From Rhodospirillales bacterium (GTDB lineage Bacteria; Pseudomonadota; Alphaproteobacteria; Rhodospirillales; Casp-alpha2), in NCBI GenBank assembly GCA_013203955.1, contig JABMOY010000019.1, positions 1-37,303 of the forward strand: a stretch of 37,303 nt of DNA. Direction: 5' to 3'. Both the position numbers and the translations under genes were made by a program. This document shows positions 16,255 through 25,099 of this stretch, piece after piece. The notes below the pieces were generated by a model, which worked only from the letters and a program-made list of their open reading frames with translations, did not search any database and was not told the DNA's origin. Each line of letters opens with the position of its first letter. Positions within the stretch are counted from its first letter, which is position 1.

Positions 16255-17394
16255 ATGGTTCTTAGCGAAACAGAAAAAACCCTTACCGTCACCGAGGCCG
16301 GCGGCTATCTGCCCGGCACCCATCCGGACCTGCCGCCCCCGTCCAGCGTTCATGGCCCCATTCACTGGGTTAAAGTTAACTTGTTCGGGTCCATCACCAA
16401 TACGGTGCTGACCCTTCTTACCCTCTATCTCGTTTTTTCCATCGTGCCCATGCTGGTGGACTGGATGTTTGTTGACGCGGCTTTTGAAGGGGAATCCCGC
16501 AAAGATTGCCGCGCCGTTGCTCATGGCGCGTGTTGGGCGTTTATCGGCAACCGGTTGCCGTTGTTCATCTACGGCTTTTATCCCGAGGCGGAACGCTGGC
16601 GGGTGGACCTGTCTTTCGTGCTTATGATTCTGGCGCTTGTTCCGATGCTGTATGAGGGCACACCCCAACGAGGCAAGGCGCTCATTTACTCGTGCCTATT
16701 TCCGCTTATCGCCGCTTTCTTTCTGGTCGGCGGCATTGGACTGGAAAGGGTTCCAACCGATCAATTCGGCGGCCTGATGCTTAACGTCATTATCGGCGTC
16801 ACCGGCATCGTCTTTTCCCTGCCCATCGGCATTGTCCTGGCCTTGGGCCGACAGTCCCACCTGCCGATTGTGCGAATCTTGTGTATTTCGTTCATTGAAT
16901 TCATTCGCGGCGTGCCGTTGATTACGCTGTTTTTCGTCGCCGCCGTCATGCTGAGCTATTTTGTTCCACCGGGAACGAATTTTGATCTGCTGGTCCGGAT
17001 TCTAATCATGGGGACGCTCTTCGCGTCCGGCTACATGGCCGAGGTTATCCGCGGCGGCCTGCAAGCAATCCCCAGCGGCCAGTACGAAGCCGCCGACGCG
17101 ATGGGGCTGACGTACTGGCAATCCATGCGCAAGGTGATCTTGCCGCAGGCGCTTAAGATTTCCATTCCCGGCATCGTTAATACCTTCATCGGCCTTTACA
17201 AGGATACGACGCTGGTCATCGTCATCGGGCGACTGGATATTCTGGGCATCGGCAATTCGTCGTTGGCGGATTCCAAATGGCAGGGGCTGTCGACGGAAGT
17301 CTACGTCTTTGTTGCAATTTTCTTCTTCATAAGCTGCTTCTCCATGTCCAGGTATTCCCTGTGGCTGGAGAAAAAGCTTCATACTGGGCATTAA
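16255..17394 (+). CDS. aapM: General L-amino acid ABC transporter permease AapM
   Basis: This is a 379-residue permease. The N-terminal extension and first helices contain [22 protein letters not shown]. The core block is [27 protein letters not shown] and [21 protein letters not shown]. The EAA loop is [26 protein letters not shown]. These match AapM/BztC, and the length is typical. The start ATG at 16255 follows a GGGGGG ribosome-binding site. It forms the heterodimeric membrane channel with AapQ. The gap to aapP is 16 bases. Confidence 0.94.
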   Translation: MVLSETEKTLTVTEAGGYLPGTHPDLPPPSSVHGPIHWVKVNLFGSITNTVLTLLTLYLVFSIVPMLVDWMFVDAAFEGESRKDCRAVAHGACWAFIGNRLPLFIYGFYPEAERWRVDLSFVLMILALVPMLYEGTPQRGKALIYSCLFPLIAAFFLVGGIGLERVPTDQFGGLMLNVIIGVTGIVFSLPIGIVLALGRQSHLPIVRILCISFIEFIRGVPLITLFFVAAVMLSYFVPPGTNFDLLVRILIMGTLFASGYMAEVIRGGLQAIPSGQYEAADAMGLTYWQSMRKVILPQALKISIPGIVNTFIGLYKDTTLVIVIGRLDILGIGNSSLADSKWQGLSTEVYVFVAIFFFISCFSMSRYSLWLEKKLHTGH

Positions 17395-17410
17395 ACAGGG
17401 AACCGGGATT

Positions 17411-18205
17411 ATGGCGGAAACGGAAAGCTTGAGCGAAACCTCGGCACAGGTTCAGTCCTCGAAAGGCGAGGAGGACATTATCCAGATCGTCGGCATGCAC
17501 AAATGGTACGGCGAGTTTCATGTGCTGAAGGACATCAATCTTTCCGTCAAAGCCAAGGAACGCATCGTCGTTTGCGGGCCGTCGGGGTCGGGAAAATCGA
17601 CCATGATCCGCTGCATCAATCGCCTGGAAGAGCATCAGCAAGGGCAAATCATCGTCAACGGCATCGAACTGACCAATGATTTGAAAAAGATCGAGGTCAT
17701 CCGCCGCGAAGTCGGCATGGTGTTTCAGCATTTCAACCTGTTTCCGCATCTGACGGTTCTCGAGAACTGCACCCTCGGTCCCATCTGGGTCCGCCATACG
17801 CCAAAAAAAGAAGCCGAGGAAGCGGCGATGAAGTACCTGGAGCGGGTCAAGATTCCGGAACAGGCGGATAAGTTCCCCGGACAGCTTTCCGGCGGGCAGC
17901 AGCAGCGCGTCGCCATTGCCCGCTCGCTGTGCATGAACCCCAAAATCATGCTGTTCGACGAACCGACCTCGGCGCTGGACCCGGAAATGATCAAGGAAGT
18001 GCTGGACGTGATGGTCTTGCTGGCTGAATCGGGCATGACCATGCTGGTGGTCACCCATGAAATGGGCTTTGCCAAGACGGTTGCCGACCGCGTGATCTTC
18101 ATGGACGAAGGCGAAATCATTGAACAGAACGACCCCCATGAATTTTTCGACAACCCCCAGCACGAACGCACCCAACTTTTCCTCAGCCAGATTCTAGCGC
18201 ATTGA
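17411..18205 (+). CDS. aapP: General L-amino acid ABC transporter ATP-binding protein AapP
   Basis: This is a 264-residue ABC ATPase. Walker A is GPSGSGKST, the Q-loop is [16 protein letters not shown], the signature is [15 protein letters not shown], Walker B is [14 protein letters not shown], and the switch His is in VVTHEMGFA. It belongs to the polar amino acid importer class (GlnQ/HisP), and the gene order identifies it as AapP. A charged leader of about 25 residues precedes the ATPase domain. It is the last clear transporter gene of the aap operon, followed after 18 bases by a small unknown gene. Confidence 0.95.
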   Translation: MAETESLSETSAQVQSSKGEEDIIQIVGMHKWYGEFHVLKDINLSVKAKERIVVCGPSGSGKSTMIRCINRLEEHQQGQIIVNGIELTNDLKKIEVIRREVGMVFQHFNLFPHLTVLENCTLGPIWVRHTPKKEAEEAAMKYLERVKIPEQADKFPGQLSGGQQQRVAIARSLCMNPKIMLFDEPTSALDPEMIKEVLDVMVLLAESGMTMLVVTHEMGFAKTVADRVIFMDEGEIIEQNDPHEFFDNPQHERTQLFLSQILAH

Positions 18206-18223
18206 CTTAGGGGAAGAGGTGAA

Positions 18224-18487
18224 ATGACCGAAAGCCTTAGAGCCCGCGCGGAAGCCGCCACCAAAGAAGTTCAGGATATTCTCGGCGTGTCGGCAGAAAC
18301 CCACCCGAAGGAAATCACCGACGCCCTGGAACGCACGATCACCAATGCGTTGCTGGAAGAACGCCGGCGTTGCGCCGACGTGGCTTCAAAATGCTACGGG
18401 GAAGACAAGCAAAAGGCGCATAAGGTCGCCGAGGAGGTCAATCGCATCAACACGGCCCTGATCGCCAACCTGTCGGCATTGCGTTAA
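18224..18487 (+). CDS. Small helical hypothetical protein downstream of aapP
   Basis: The protein has 87 residues with ATG at 18224, preceded by GGGAAGAGG. It is predicted to be mostly alpha-helical and highly charged, with no signal peptide or membrane segment and two Cys (RRRCADVASKCYG). The middle reads HPKEITDALERTITNALLEERRR and the end NRINTALIANLSALR, suggesting a helical hairpin. I do not recognise a family. The 18-base gap to aapP and the good ribosome-binding site suggest it belongs to the same transcript. It ends 11 bases from the convergent sulfurtransferase gene. Confidence 0.72.
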   Translation: MTESLRARAEAATKEVQDILGVSAETHPKEITDALERTITNALLEERRRCADVASKCYGEDKQKAHKVAEEVNRINTALIANLSALR

Positions 18488-18498
18488 GCAAAGGCCCC

Positions 18499-19356
18499 TC
18501 AGGTTTCGATCGGCGTGTCCTGGCGCATACCCCATTCCGACCACGAGCCGTCGTAAACGGCGACATCTTCCTTGCCCAGCAGGAACAGGCCGAAGGCAAG
18601 CATGGACGCCGTGACGCCGGACCCGCAACTGGCGATGACCGGTCGGTCCAGATCAAGCCCGGCGCCGGCGAAGACAGCGGCTATTTCATCGGCATTCCGC
18701 ATGGCGAGGTTGTTCTCATTATCCATCAGTTGAAAAAACGGCAGGTTGAGACTGCCCGGAATGTGGCCCGAGCGCGTCCCTTCGCGCGGTTCCGGCGCGG
18801 TGCCTTCGAAACGTTCCTTGGTGCGCGCGTCGATGACCTGCTCGTTTCCACTTTCGACGTTGGCCAGCATCTGTTCGATATCGCGCACAAGAGAATCATT
18901 TTTTCGCCCCGCATAGTCCGCCGGGGCAGGGGCAGGGGCCTCGTTCGTCATCGGACGGCCTTCGGCCAGCCAGACCTTCATACCGCCGTTGAGAAGGACG
19001 ACGTCGTCATGACTGAACACCCGGAACGTCCACCACACCCGGGCCGCCGCCATGCCGCCGCCGTTGGTGTCATAGACGACGACCTTGTCCGTATTGGCGA
19101 TGCCAAGTGCGCTCACCTTGGCCGAAAACGTATCCGCGTCGGGCAGCATGTGAGGAAGGTCAGAACCGTTCAGGCAGACATCGTCGATATCGAAGAACAC
19201 GGCGCCCGGAATGTGCTGGGCAGCGAATTCCGCTTTGGCATCGCGGTTTGCCCCGGGCAGAAAATAAGTGGCGTCAACGACTTTCACCCCCTTGGCGTCG
19301 AGGTTCCGGGTCAGCCATGCGGCGCTGACGAGGGCTTGTGGGTTTGCGTAATCCAT
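18499..19356 (-). CDS. sseA: 3-mercaptopyruvate sulfurtransferase (tandem rhodanese)
   Basis: The protein has 285 residues from the ATG at 19356, or 291 if an ATG at 19374 overlapping the upstream gene is used. Two rhodanese domains are present: the inactive N-terminal one (ALVSAAWLTRNLDAKGVKVVDATYFLP, HIPGAVFFDID) and the catalytic C-terminal one. The active-site loop CGSGVT (Cys 244 in the 285-residue form) is the 3-mercaptopyruvate sulfurtransferase type; thiosulfate rhodaneses usually have CRKGVT. It moves sulfane sulfur from 3-mercaptopyruvate to thiols or cyanide. The start lies five bases after the cysteine synthase stop, so the two form a cysteine and sulfur metabolism operon. Confidence 0.92.
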   Translation of the reverse strand: MDYANPQALVSAAWLTRNLDAKGVKVVDATYFLPGANRDAKAEFAAQHIPGAVFFDIDDVCLNGSDLPHMLPDADTFSAKVSALGIANTDKVVVYDTNGGGMAAARVWWTFRVFSHDDVVLLNGGMKVWLAEGRPMTNEAPAPAPADYAGRKNDSLVRDIEQMLANVESGNEQVIDARTKERFEGTAPEPREGTRSGHIPGSLNLPFFQLMDNENNLAMRNADEIAAVFAGAGLDLDRPVIASCGSGVTASMLAFGLFLLGKEDVAVYDGSWSEWGMRQDTPIET

Positions 19357-19361
19357 GAGGT

Positions 19362-20363
19362 TTATTCCATCCAACCGGGGACAGGCAGCCCCTTTTCCCT
19401 TAGGAAAACCGGATTGAAAAGCTTTTCCTGATAACGGGTGCCGTTATCCGCCAGGATGGTGACGATGGTATGGCCGGGCCCCATTTTCTTGGCCATCCTG
19501 ACGGCGCCGGCGATATTGATGGCGCTGGACCCGCCGAGGCACAGGCCCTCGTACTGCAACAGATCGAAGATATAGGGCAGGGCTTCGGAGTCGGGAATTT
19601 GGAACGGCTCGTCGACGACGGCGCCTTCCAGGTTGCCGGTGATGCGCCCCTGGCCGATGCCTTCGGCAATGGATGAGCCTTCGCCCTTCAATTCGCCGGT
19701 GGAATAGTAACTATACATAGCGGCCCCCAAGGGATCGGCGACGCCGATCAGAATGTCGGGGTTCTTTTCCTTGAAATACATTGAATGCCCGGCAAGCGTG
19801 CCGCCGGTGCCGATGGAACATATGAAGGCATCCAGCTTACCGTCGGTCTGTTTCCAGATTTCCGGGCCGGTGCCATCGAAATGCGCCCTTCGGTTCGACA
19901 GGTTGTCCCATTGGTTGGCGTAAAGAACGCCGCTGGATTCACTCGCCGCCATTTCCTTGGCCAGCCGTTCGGCTATGTGGACATAGTTGTTGGGGTCCTT
20001 GAAGGGAACCGCGGGGACTTCCTTAAGCTCGGCGCCGCAAAGCCGCAGCATGTCTTTCTTTTCCTGGCTCTGGGTTTCCGGAATAACGATCAACGTCCGG
20101 TACCCAAGGGCGTTGCCGCAGAGCGCCAGGCCGATGCCCGTGTTGCCCGCCGTTCCCTCGACGATCAAGCCGCCCGGTTCCAGCCGACCGTTTTCGACGG
20201 CGTCCTTGATGATGAACAACGCCGCTCTGTCTTTGATTGAGCCACCAGGATTGAGAAATTCGGCCTTGCCCAGAATCTCACAGCCGGTTTCTTCCGAAAC
20301 CCGGTTGAGGCGAATAAGAGGTGTGTTACCGACCGTATCTACGAAACCGCCGAGGATGTCCAT
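19362..20363 (-). CDS. cysK: Cysteine synthase A (O-acetylserine sulfhydrylase), alphaproteobacterial subtype
   Basis: This is a 333-residue PLP fold-type II enzyme that converts O-acetylserine and sulfide to cysteine. The PLP lysine is K44 in LNPGGSIKDRAA, the phosphate-binding loop is SIGTGGTLAG, and the C-terminal Ser region is LCLGGSSAINIAGA. The substrate loop reads EGTAGNTGIGLAL rather than the common EPTSGNTG. This Ser to Ala variant is typical of one alphaproteobacterial CysK subgroup, so I do not read it as inactivation. A cystathionine beta-synthase-like activity is possible in principle. Transcribed with sseA; 63 bases separate it from the NUDIX gene upstream. Confidence 0.92.
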   Translation of the reverse strand: MDILGGFVDTVGNTPLIRLNRVSEETGCEILGKAEFLNPGGSIKDRAALFIIKDAVENGRLEPGGLIVEGTAGNTGIGLALCGNALGYRTLIVIPETQSQEKKDMLRLCGAELKEVPAVPFKDPNNYVHIAERLAKEMAASESSGVLYANQWDNLSNRRAHFDGTGPEIWKQTDGKLDAFICSIGTGGTLAGHSMYFKEKNPDILIGVADPLGAAMYSYYSTGELKGEGSSIAEGIGQGRITGNLEGAVVDEPFQIPDSEALPYIFDLLQYEGLCLGGSSAINIAGAVRMAKKMGPGHTIVTILADNGTRYQEKLFNPVFLREKGLPVPGWME

Positions 20364-20426
20364 TCGATGTTCCTAATTCAAGCTTCTTTCCCCGGACGAT
20401 AGCCCCCGGCATAAGGTCGATCAAGC

Positions 20427-21080
20427 TTACTGGCCCCGCCAATTCTCGCGGACTTGAGCATGATTGGCCTTAAGCCATTGCAGGGCGATAATCGTCATGG
20501 CATTGATGATCCGGCCTTCGTCCAACAGCGCGAAGGCTTCCTTGGCAGCAAGGGAAAACACCCGGATATTTTCATGTTCATCGGTTAAACCGTAAACCCC
20601 CTCGGCGTTGGAAGCATCGGTCCGCCCGCAATAAACAAAAACCGATTCAGACGTTCCGCCAGGGCTGACCAAGTAGTGATGGATGGGCAGGATTTCCCGG
20701 ATTTCGCATCCGGTTTCCTCGATAGACTCACGCCTCACCACGTCTTCGGGTTTTTCGCCTTTTTCGATAATGCCGGCGACACATTCAATCAGCCACGGCG
20801 AGGCGCCATCGTCGAACCATTGCGATTTCAGCGCCGCGAAAGCGCCGGGCCGGAACTGTTCGATCAGCACAACCCTATCCAGAACCGGGTCATAAGGTAA
20901 AACGGCGACGGCGTGGCCGCGCTCGAATACCTCGCGTTCCATTTCGCCGCTCCAGCCGCCTTCGAACAATCGGTGCTTAAGGCGATAGGTATCGACCTTG
21001 AAATATCCCTGGTAGGGGGTTTGCTTGTCGACGACTTCGACATCATCGGCGCTCAAAGGGGAATTGACGGAAGGGGTCAT
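20427..21080 (-). CDS. nudF: NUDIX hydrolase, ADP-ribose pyrophosphatase type
   Basis: The protein has 217 residues from ATG 21080, with GAGG five bases upstream. A longer frame from 21182 is rejected because it adds a non-homologous leader. The Nudix box is visible: GIIEKGEKPEDVVRRESIEETG, matching GX5EX7REUXEEXGU. The preceding ECVAG and the N-terminal QTPYQGYFKVDTYRLKHRLFEGGWS are typical of NudF/TrgB ADP-ribose pyrophosphatases. Acts in the cytosol on ADP-ribose to give AMP and ribose 5-phosphate. It is immediately upstream of cysK on the same strand, perhaps cotranscribed. Confidence 0.88.
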   Translation of the reverse strand: MTPSVNSPLSADDVEVVDKQTPYQGYFKVDTYRLKHRLFEGGWSGEMEREVFERGHAVAVLPYDPVLDRVVLIEQFRPGAFAALKSQWFDDGASPWLIECVAGIIEKGEKPEDVVRRESIEETGCEIREILPIHHYLVSPGGTSESVFVYCGRTDASNAEGVYGLTDEHENIRVFSLAAKEAFALLDEGRIINAMTIIALQWLKANHAQVRENWRGQ

Positions 21081-21220
21081 CGGAACCTCATTTATGAATG
21101 GGCGTATCCAGGGGGCTATTTGTCGTTCATGAGAAATGAAATGTCCAGACGAAGACGGCCGCCTGAGAAGGCGACCGCGCAACGATTCAGCAGATGGATG
21201 GACGATAACCCAAGCGGGGT

Positions 21221-21685
21221 TTACTTCTTAGTCGCCGCACCCGTCAAATTTTTTAAAGCACCCGCCATTTTGGCAAGAACGGGGTGGCCGGTAACGCCGT
21301 GGCGCTTGGCAAGGAATTCCGGGTCGTTGTATGCAATCATGGTTTTGCCGTTGTTGTCCTCCCACGCCAGGACTTTCAAAGGCAAATCAATGCCCATGAC
21401 CCGGTTTTTCATTATCAGGGGAGTGCCCATCTTCGGGTTACCGAAAATCAGCAATTGGGTCGGCTTCATGTCGGCGCCGACCTTTTTGGCGCCGGCGGCA
21501 TGATCGACGCGGGCGAAGACCGTAATACCCTTTTTGGCGAAAATAGCCTCTAAACGGTCCAAGGTTTCACCAACCCCATACGGGCTTGGTTTCGTGATGA
21601 GACCGTTATCATGTGCATTGGCGGGTGACACGAAAGTAATGGAAGCGAAGAGAGCAGCAATCGCAAGAATTTTATGAATTTTCAT
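21221..21685 (-). CDS. Exported DUF302 family protein
   Basis: The protein has 154 residues. A signal peptide, MKIHKILAIAALFASITFVSPANA, is followed by the DUF302 domain: ETLDRLEAIFAKKGITVFARVDHAAGA, then PTQLLIFGNPKMGTPLI, and LPLKVLAWEDNNGKTMIAYNDPEFLAKRHG. DUF302 proteins are periplasmic and widespread, with no established biochemical function. It is preceded by AGGAAGAAAATAA at the ATG. It is a single gene flanked by the NUDIX gene and the sensor kinase on the same strand, with gaps of more than 130 bases on each side, so it probably has its own promoter. Confidence 0.87.
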   Translation of the reverse strand: MKIHKILAIAALFASITFVSPANAHDNGLITKPSPYGVGETLDRLEAIFAKKGITVFARVDHAAGAKKVGADMKPTQLLIFGNPKMGTPLIMKNRVMGIDLPLKVLAWEDNNGKTMIAYNDPEFLAKRHGVTGHPVLAKMAGALKNLTGAATKK

Positions 21686-21818
21686 TTATTTTCTTCCTAT
21701 ATTGAATTGGTTAACGGGTTTCCCCAACAAGATTTTTCATATTAGATAATGGCAATATTCTACCACCACGGCGACAGTTATAACCTGAACACCCGGTAAA
21801 ATTATCGTGAACTAATAT

Positions 21819-24245
21819 CTAAGATACAGTGCCGATCGTCCGTTCGCTGGGGAAACGGACCGTCACCGTGGTGCCTGAGCCGGGTTTGCTAACGATAATC
21901 AGTTCGCCGCCGTGAAGTTCCGCCAGTTTCTTGCTGAGCGGCAGCCCCAGCCCGGCGCCATCGTATTTCCTGGCCAACGTTCCGTCCACTTGGCCGAAAT
22001 CGGTAAGCGCCGTTTCAATATGTTCCGGCGCGATGCCGATGCCCGTATCGGCGACGGACAATTGAAAATGTTCTTCCTCATCGATGTCTGCCTTAAAATT
22101 GATTGAGCCGCCCTGGGGCGTAAATTTAATGGCATTGGATAGAAGGTTGAGCAGAATTTGTTTTATCCTAAGCTCATCGGCCAATAAGGGCGGAAGAGCC
22201 TTGGAAACTTCGGTTTTTAATTCAACCCCGGCATCAAAAGCCCGGTCATAGACCAAACGCTGACACGAAGCCATCAACAGCGGAACATCCAATTTCTTTT
22301 CATTCAGCTCCAAAAGGCCTCTTTCAATCCGGGCAATGTCCAGAATGTCGTTGATAAGTTCCAGCAGGTGCTTCCCCGAATTATTGATATCGAGCACATA
22401 TTCACTGGCTTTGTCGGGGCCCAGGGAACTGGTTTTTTCATCCATCAAAAGATCCGAAAAACCAATCACCGAATTCAACGGCGTGCGCAATTCGTGGGAC
22501 ATGTTGGCCAGGAATTCGGTCTTGGCGAGATTGGCGAATTTGGCTTCTTCCATGGCTTCACGAAGCGCTTCTTCGGACTTGACCTGCGACGTCACGTTGG
22601 TGCCGGTACCCCGGTAGCCCTGGAATTCGCCATCGGCATCGAAAACCGGGGTGCCGCTGATGGAAATATGAAGGACTTCACCGGTGGGGTTAGTGAGTTG
22701 ATAGGAAAAATCACGAAACGGTCGGTGGGCCAACAAGTCGGCGAAATGTTCCCGCCAGCGGGGGTCTTCCAAGTTTTCGTTTGCCAACTCGGCGCGGGTT
22801 TTACCAATAAGATCCTCGGGGTTGTAGCCAGTAAGTTGAAAATTGCGACCGGAAAAATATGAGAACCTTAATTCTTCATCCATCTCCCAGAACCAGTCGG
22901 AAGCGACTTCGGCGTAATCCTTGAAACGCATGCGGCTGGCATTGAGCGCTTCTTCGGCCAGTTTCAACTCGGTAATGTCAATGAAGGAAATAGCCGTGCC
23001 GCCCTCAGGCGTTTTGGATTCGACGATCATGTACCAGGTGCCGTCTGTAAAACGGCGAATGATCGGACCGCTTGGATTATTGTGTTGCTCCATCCTTTCC
23101 CGGATGAACTCCTCTTCGCGGCCTTGGGCTTCTTCAATCACGCCTCGGGCGACATTGGCCCGAAATACATCCTCAAAAGTGCCGCCCTTTTCCAGAATAT
23201 TTTGCGCTACGGGACTGACACGCCGATATTCGTCGTTGAGCGCCACCAATTTATCATCGGCATCGAACAGCGCGAAGCCTTCCTGCATGCTTTCGATGGC
23301 GCCACGGAACCTTTCTTCGCTCCGGCGGACTGAATCCTCGGCCTTTTTGCGTTCGGCAATTTCATCGGTTAGTTCCTGGGTGCGTTCTTGAACGCGCAAT
23401 TCCAATTCATCATGGGCTTGGCGAAGTTCGTTTTGTATCCGGTCGTGTTGAAGCATAACCGTGCCGATATCCCGAGCCATAGCATTAAAGGCATATCCCA
23501 GTTCCTGGAATTCAACGGGAGCATGGGGCGAGGGGCGGGGAACGCGGGCTTCCAGGAACCCATCTTCAATTTCACGGGCCGCCTGCACCACGGCCTCCAC
23601 CGGGCGCACCAGCAACCCGGACAAAAGCCAACTGATAACCCCGGCAACAACCAACCCGAATATGACAAGGGCCAAGGCCGCCCGCTTTACCCCCCCGGCG
23701 TTTTCTTCCAATTCCGACAGGGGCTGCGGCACCATGATGCCCCATCCGGTCGTGGGCACGGTGGTGAAACCCGAAATCATGTCCATTTTCACGGCGGGCG
23801 AATAAAAGGTGGTGACGCCGGTTTCGCCAGCCATCATTTTGGCAACCGGCTTAACCTTGGCGATGTTTTTCATCTGCCGCTGCCACTCGAGATTGGGGTG
23901 GGCCATTATGTTGCCTTGCCCGTCGACAATAGCGGAATGACCCTTTTTCCCGAAGCGGATGGATTTTTGGATGTTGCGAATGTAATCAAGCCCCAGCGCC
24001 GCGATGGCGATTTTTCCAGGTTGGATTTGATTGATAAGGTAAATCGTTTCTTGACCCGCGCCGTCGGCCATGACCTCGCTGAAGGCGATGTGGGGAACAT
24101 AAAAATAAGGCCTGAGGCGCTTGAGAACATCTTCGGGGATTTGGTCGGGAACCCTATGCTTAGGCCTTGGTTTTATCCTGGCGACCGGCCCCGCCCTAGG
24201 CGGCGATGCCGCCAAGGGCCAAGGGGTATACGCCAAAAAATGCAA
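21819..24245 (-). CDS. PAS-domain hybrid-less sensor histidine kinase, apparently 5'-truncated
   Basis: The open frame encodes 808 residues. Order: the membrane-proximal part of a Cache sensor domain (about 35-180), one membrane helix (188-212), HAMP (about 206-260), a coiled coil (265-312), PAS (about 313-425), PAS (about 440-555), HisKA with phospho-acceptor H584 in SHELRTPLN, and HATPase with the N box NLLSNAIKF, DTGIGI and GAGLGL. No receiver domain is present. An extracytoplasmic Cache needs an N-terminal membrane helix, but residues 1-32 are the antisense of the neighbouring cytochrome c gene and contain none. The only start for the long frame is TTG 24245, and the first homologous-looking residues are near PDQIPEDVLKRL. 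I infer that the true 5' end was lost, leaving a possibly non-functional or miswired kinase. No response regulator is adjacent. Confidence 0.8.
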   Translation of the reverse strand: MHFLAYTPWPLAASPPRAGPVARIKPRPKHRVPDQIPEDVLKRLRPYFYVPHIAFSEVMADGAGQETIYLINQIQPGKIAIAALGLDYIRNIQKSIRFGKKGHSAIVDGQGNIMAHPNLEWQRQMKNIAKVKPVAKMMAGETGVTTFYSPAVKMDMISGFTTVPTTGWGIMVPQPLSELEENAGGVKRAALALVIFGLVVAGVISWLLSGLLVRPVEAVVQAAREIEDGFLEARVPRPSPHAPVEFQELGYAFNAMARDIGTVMLQHDRIQNELRQAHDELELRVQERTQELTDEIAERKKAEDSVRRSEERFRGAIESMQEGFALFDADDKLVALNDEYRRVSPVAQNILEKGGTFEDVFRANVARGVIEEAQGREEEFIRERMEQHNNPSGPIIRRFTDGTWYMIVESKTPEGGTAISFIDITELKLAEEALNASRMRFKDYAEVASDWFWEMDEELRFSYFSGRNFQLTGYNPEDLIGKTRAELANENLEDPRWREHFADLLAHRPFRDFSYQLTNPTGEVLHISISGTPVFDADGEFQGYRGTGTNVTSQVKSEEALREAMEEAKFANLAKTEFLANMSHELRTPLNSVIGFSDLLMDEKTSSLGPDKASEYVLDINNSGKHLLELINDILDIARIERGLLELNEKKLDVPLLMASCQRLVYDRAFDAGVELKTEVSKALPPLLADELRIKQILLNLLSNAIKFTPQGGSINFKADIDEEEHFQLSVADTGIGIAPEHIETALTDFGQVDGTLARKYDGAGLGLPLSKKLAELHGGELIIVSKPGSGTTVTVRFPSERTIGTVS

Positions 24246-24504
24246 GGCCTGTCATTCGACAAAAGCCGAAGAACATAAAATGGGCCCATCGCTTTCAGGC
24301 ATTTTCGGCAACAAGGCGGGCGCTACGTCATTCAAGAAATACAGAGGCCTAAAAGGCACCGACATCGTCTGGAATGAAGCCAATCTGGACAAATTTCTCG
24401 CCGATCCGAGGAAGTTCATCGGCAAAAAATCAGGCATGAAAAGCCGTCTGAAGGGCGCTGAAAATCGCGCCGATGTCATCGCATTCCTAAAAACGCTGAA
24501 GTAA
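24121..24504 (+). CDS. Monoheme class I cytochrome c, periplasmic
   Basis: The protein has 127 residues from TTG 24121, the only usable start in the frame. The leader RTSSGIWSGTLCLGLGFILATGPALGG can act as a Sec signal, although the hydrophobic core begins late. The mature domain has KCKACHS (heme Cys 41, Cys 44, His 45), GPSLSGIFGNKAG, and a probable axial Met 106 in GKKSGMKSRLKG. It matches small c550/c552-type electron carriers. Its 5' end overlaps the divergent sensor kinase by up to 125 bases, so no private promoter region exists. A single-base change near ATG 24154 could hide a better start. It is the first gene of the multiheme cluster that follows. Confidence 0.85.
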   Translation: MRTSSGIWSGTLCLGLGFILATGPALGGDAAKGQGVYAKKCKACHSTKAEEHKMGPSLSGIFGNKAGATSFKKYRGLKGTDIVWNEANLDKFLADPRKFIGKKSGMKSRLKGAENRADVIAFLKTLK

Positions 24505-24571
24505 GGAAGAGGTTGGAACTGGTCCTGAATTAAGAGAAGCCTGAGCTCAAACTTAAAAAAAGGAAGCACCC

Positions 24572-25066
24572 ATGTCCAGTCCATCTTCCCGGAGCCACCT
24601 TTATAGGCTGGGTGCCGTCCTGGTTATAGGAATTGTCGGATTCCTGGCGTTGAAAGAGATCGCCACTCCCGCCAGCTGGAACTACGAGGACTGGTACCGC
24701 GAAGACGCCAAGAAGGAAATCGCCAGCGGGCCTCTCGTCTACGGCGGCAATGAGTCCTGTCAGACCTGTCATGCCGAGGCGCTGAAAGAGCTAACCGAGT
24801 TCAAGCACAAGACATTGTCTTGCGAATCCTGTCATGGGCCGTTGGCCGACCACGTCCGAAACGGCGAAAAGACCGCCGCCGCCAAGGTCGATAACGGCTC
24901 CAACTGGCAATGCCTGAACTGTCACGCGGAACTCATCACCCGGAAGCTCGTCGACAACCGGCCGGACTTCCCCCAATTCAAAGTGGGTCGCGTTAAAGAG
25001 CACGAGGAAGTCGCCAAGGGCGCGCTCTGCCAAACGTGTCATAACCCGCATGACCCGACCCCTTAG
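24572..25066 (+). CDS. Membrane-anchored tetraheme cytochrome c
   Basis: This is a 164-residue protein. A single N-terminal hydrophobic segment (RLGAVLVIGIVGFLALKEIA, about 12-31) is an uncleaved anchor or signal, so the rest lies in the periplasm. Four CXXCH sites are visible: CQTCH (63), CESCH (84), CLNCH (114) and CQTCH (153), all with extra His residues that could be distal ligands. The layout resembles the membrane-anchored triheme DsrJ or pentaheme NrfB that precede an Fe-S protein and an NrfD-type protein, but I cannot assign it to either family. It is 33 bases upstream of the Fe-S gene. Likely role by inference: accepts or donates electrons in the periplasm next to the Fe-S/NrfD module. 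Confidence 0.85.
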   Translation: MSSPSSRSHLYRLGAVLVIGIVGFLALKEIATPASWNYEDWYREDAKKEIASGPLVYGGNESCQTCHAEALKELTEFKHKTLSCESCHGPLADHVRNGEKTAAAKVDNGSNWQCLNCHAELITRKLVDNRPDFPQFKVGRVKEHEEVAKGALCQTCHNPHDPTP

Positions 25067-25099
25067 TTTCTTCCCTTGGAATCTGGATTTGGACCAGCC

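Noticed and set aside
17327-18175. 282-codon minus-strand open frame opposite aapP
   Set aside because: It is the antisense of a complete ABC ATPase and is rich in His, Phe and Asp as expected from reversed codons.
21081-21182. 34-residue N-terminal extension of the NUDIX gene
   Set aside because: Arg/Pro-rich leader with no ribosome-binding site; ATG 21080 is preceded by GAGG and starts the conserved domain.
23388-24278. 296-codon plus-strand open frame opposite the sensor kinase
   Set aside because: It mirrors the kinase codons, shows no domain or signal, and is low in hydrophobic order; the minus strand has full kinase motifs.
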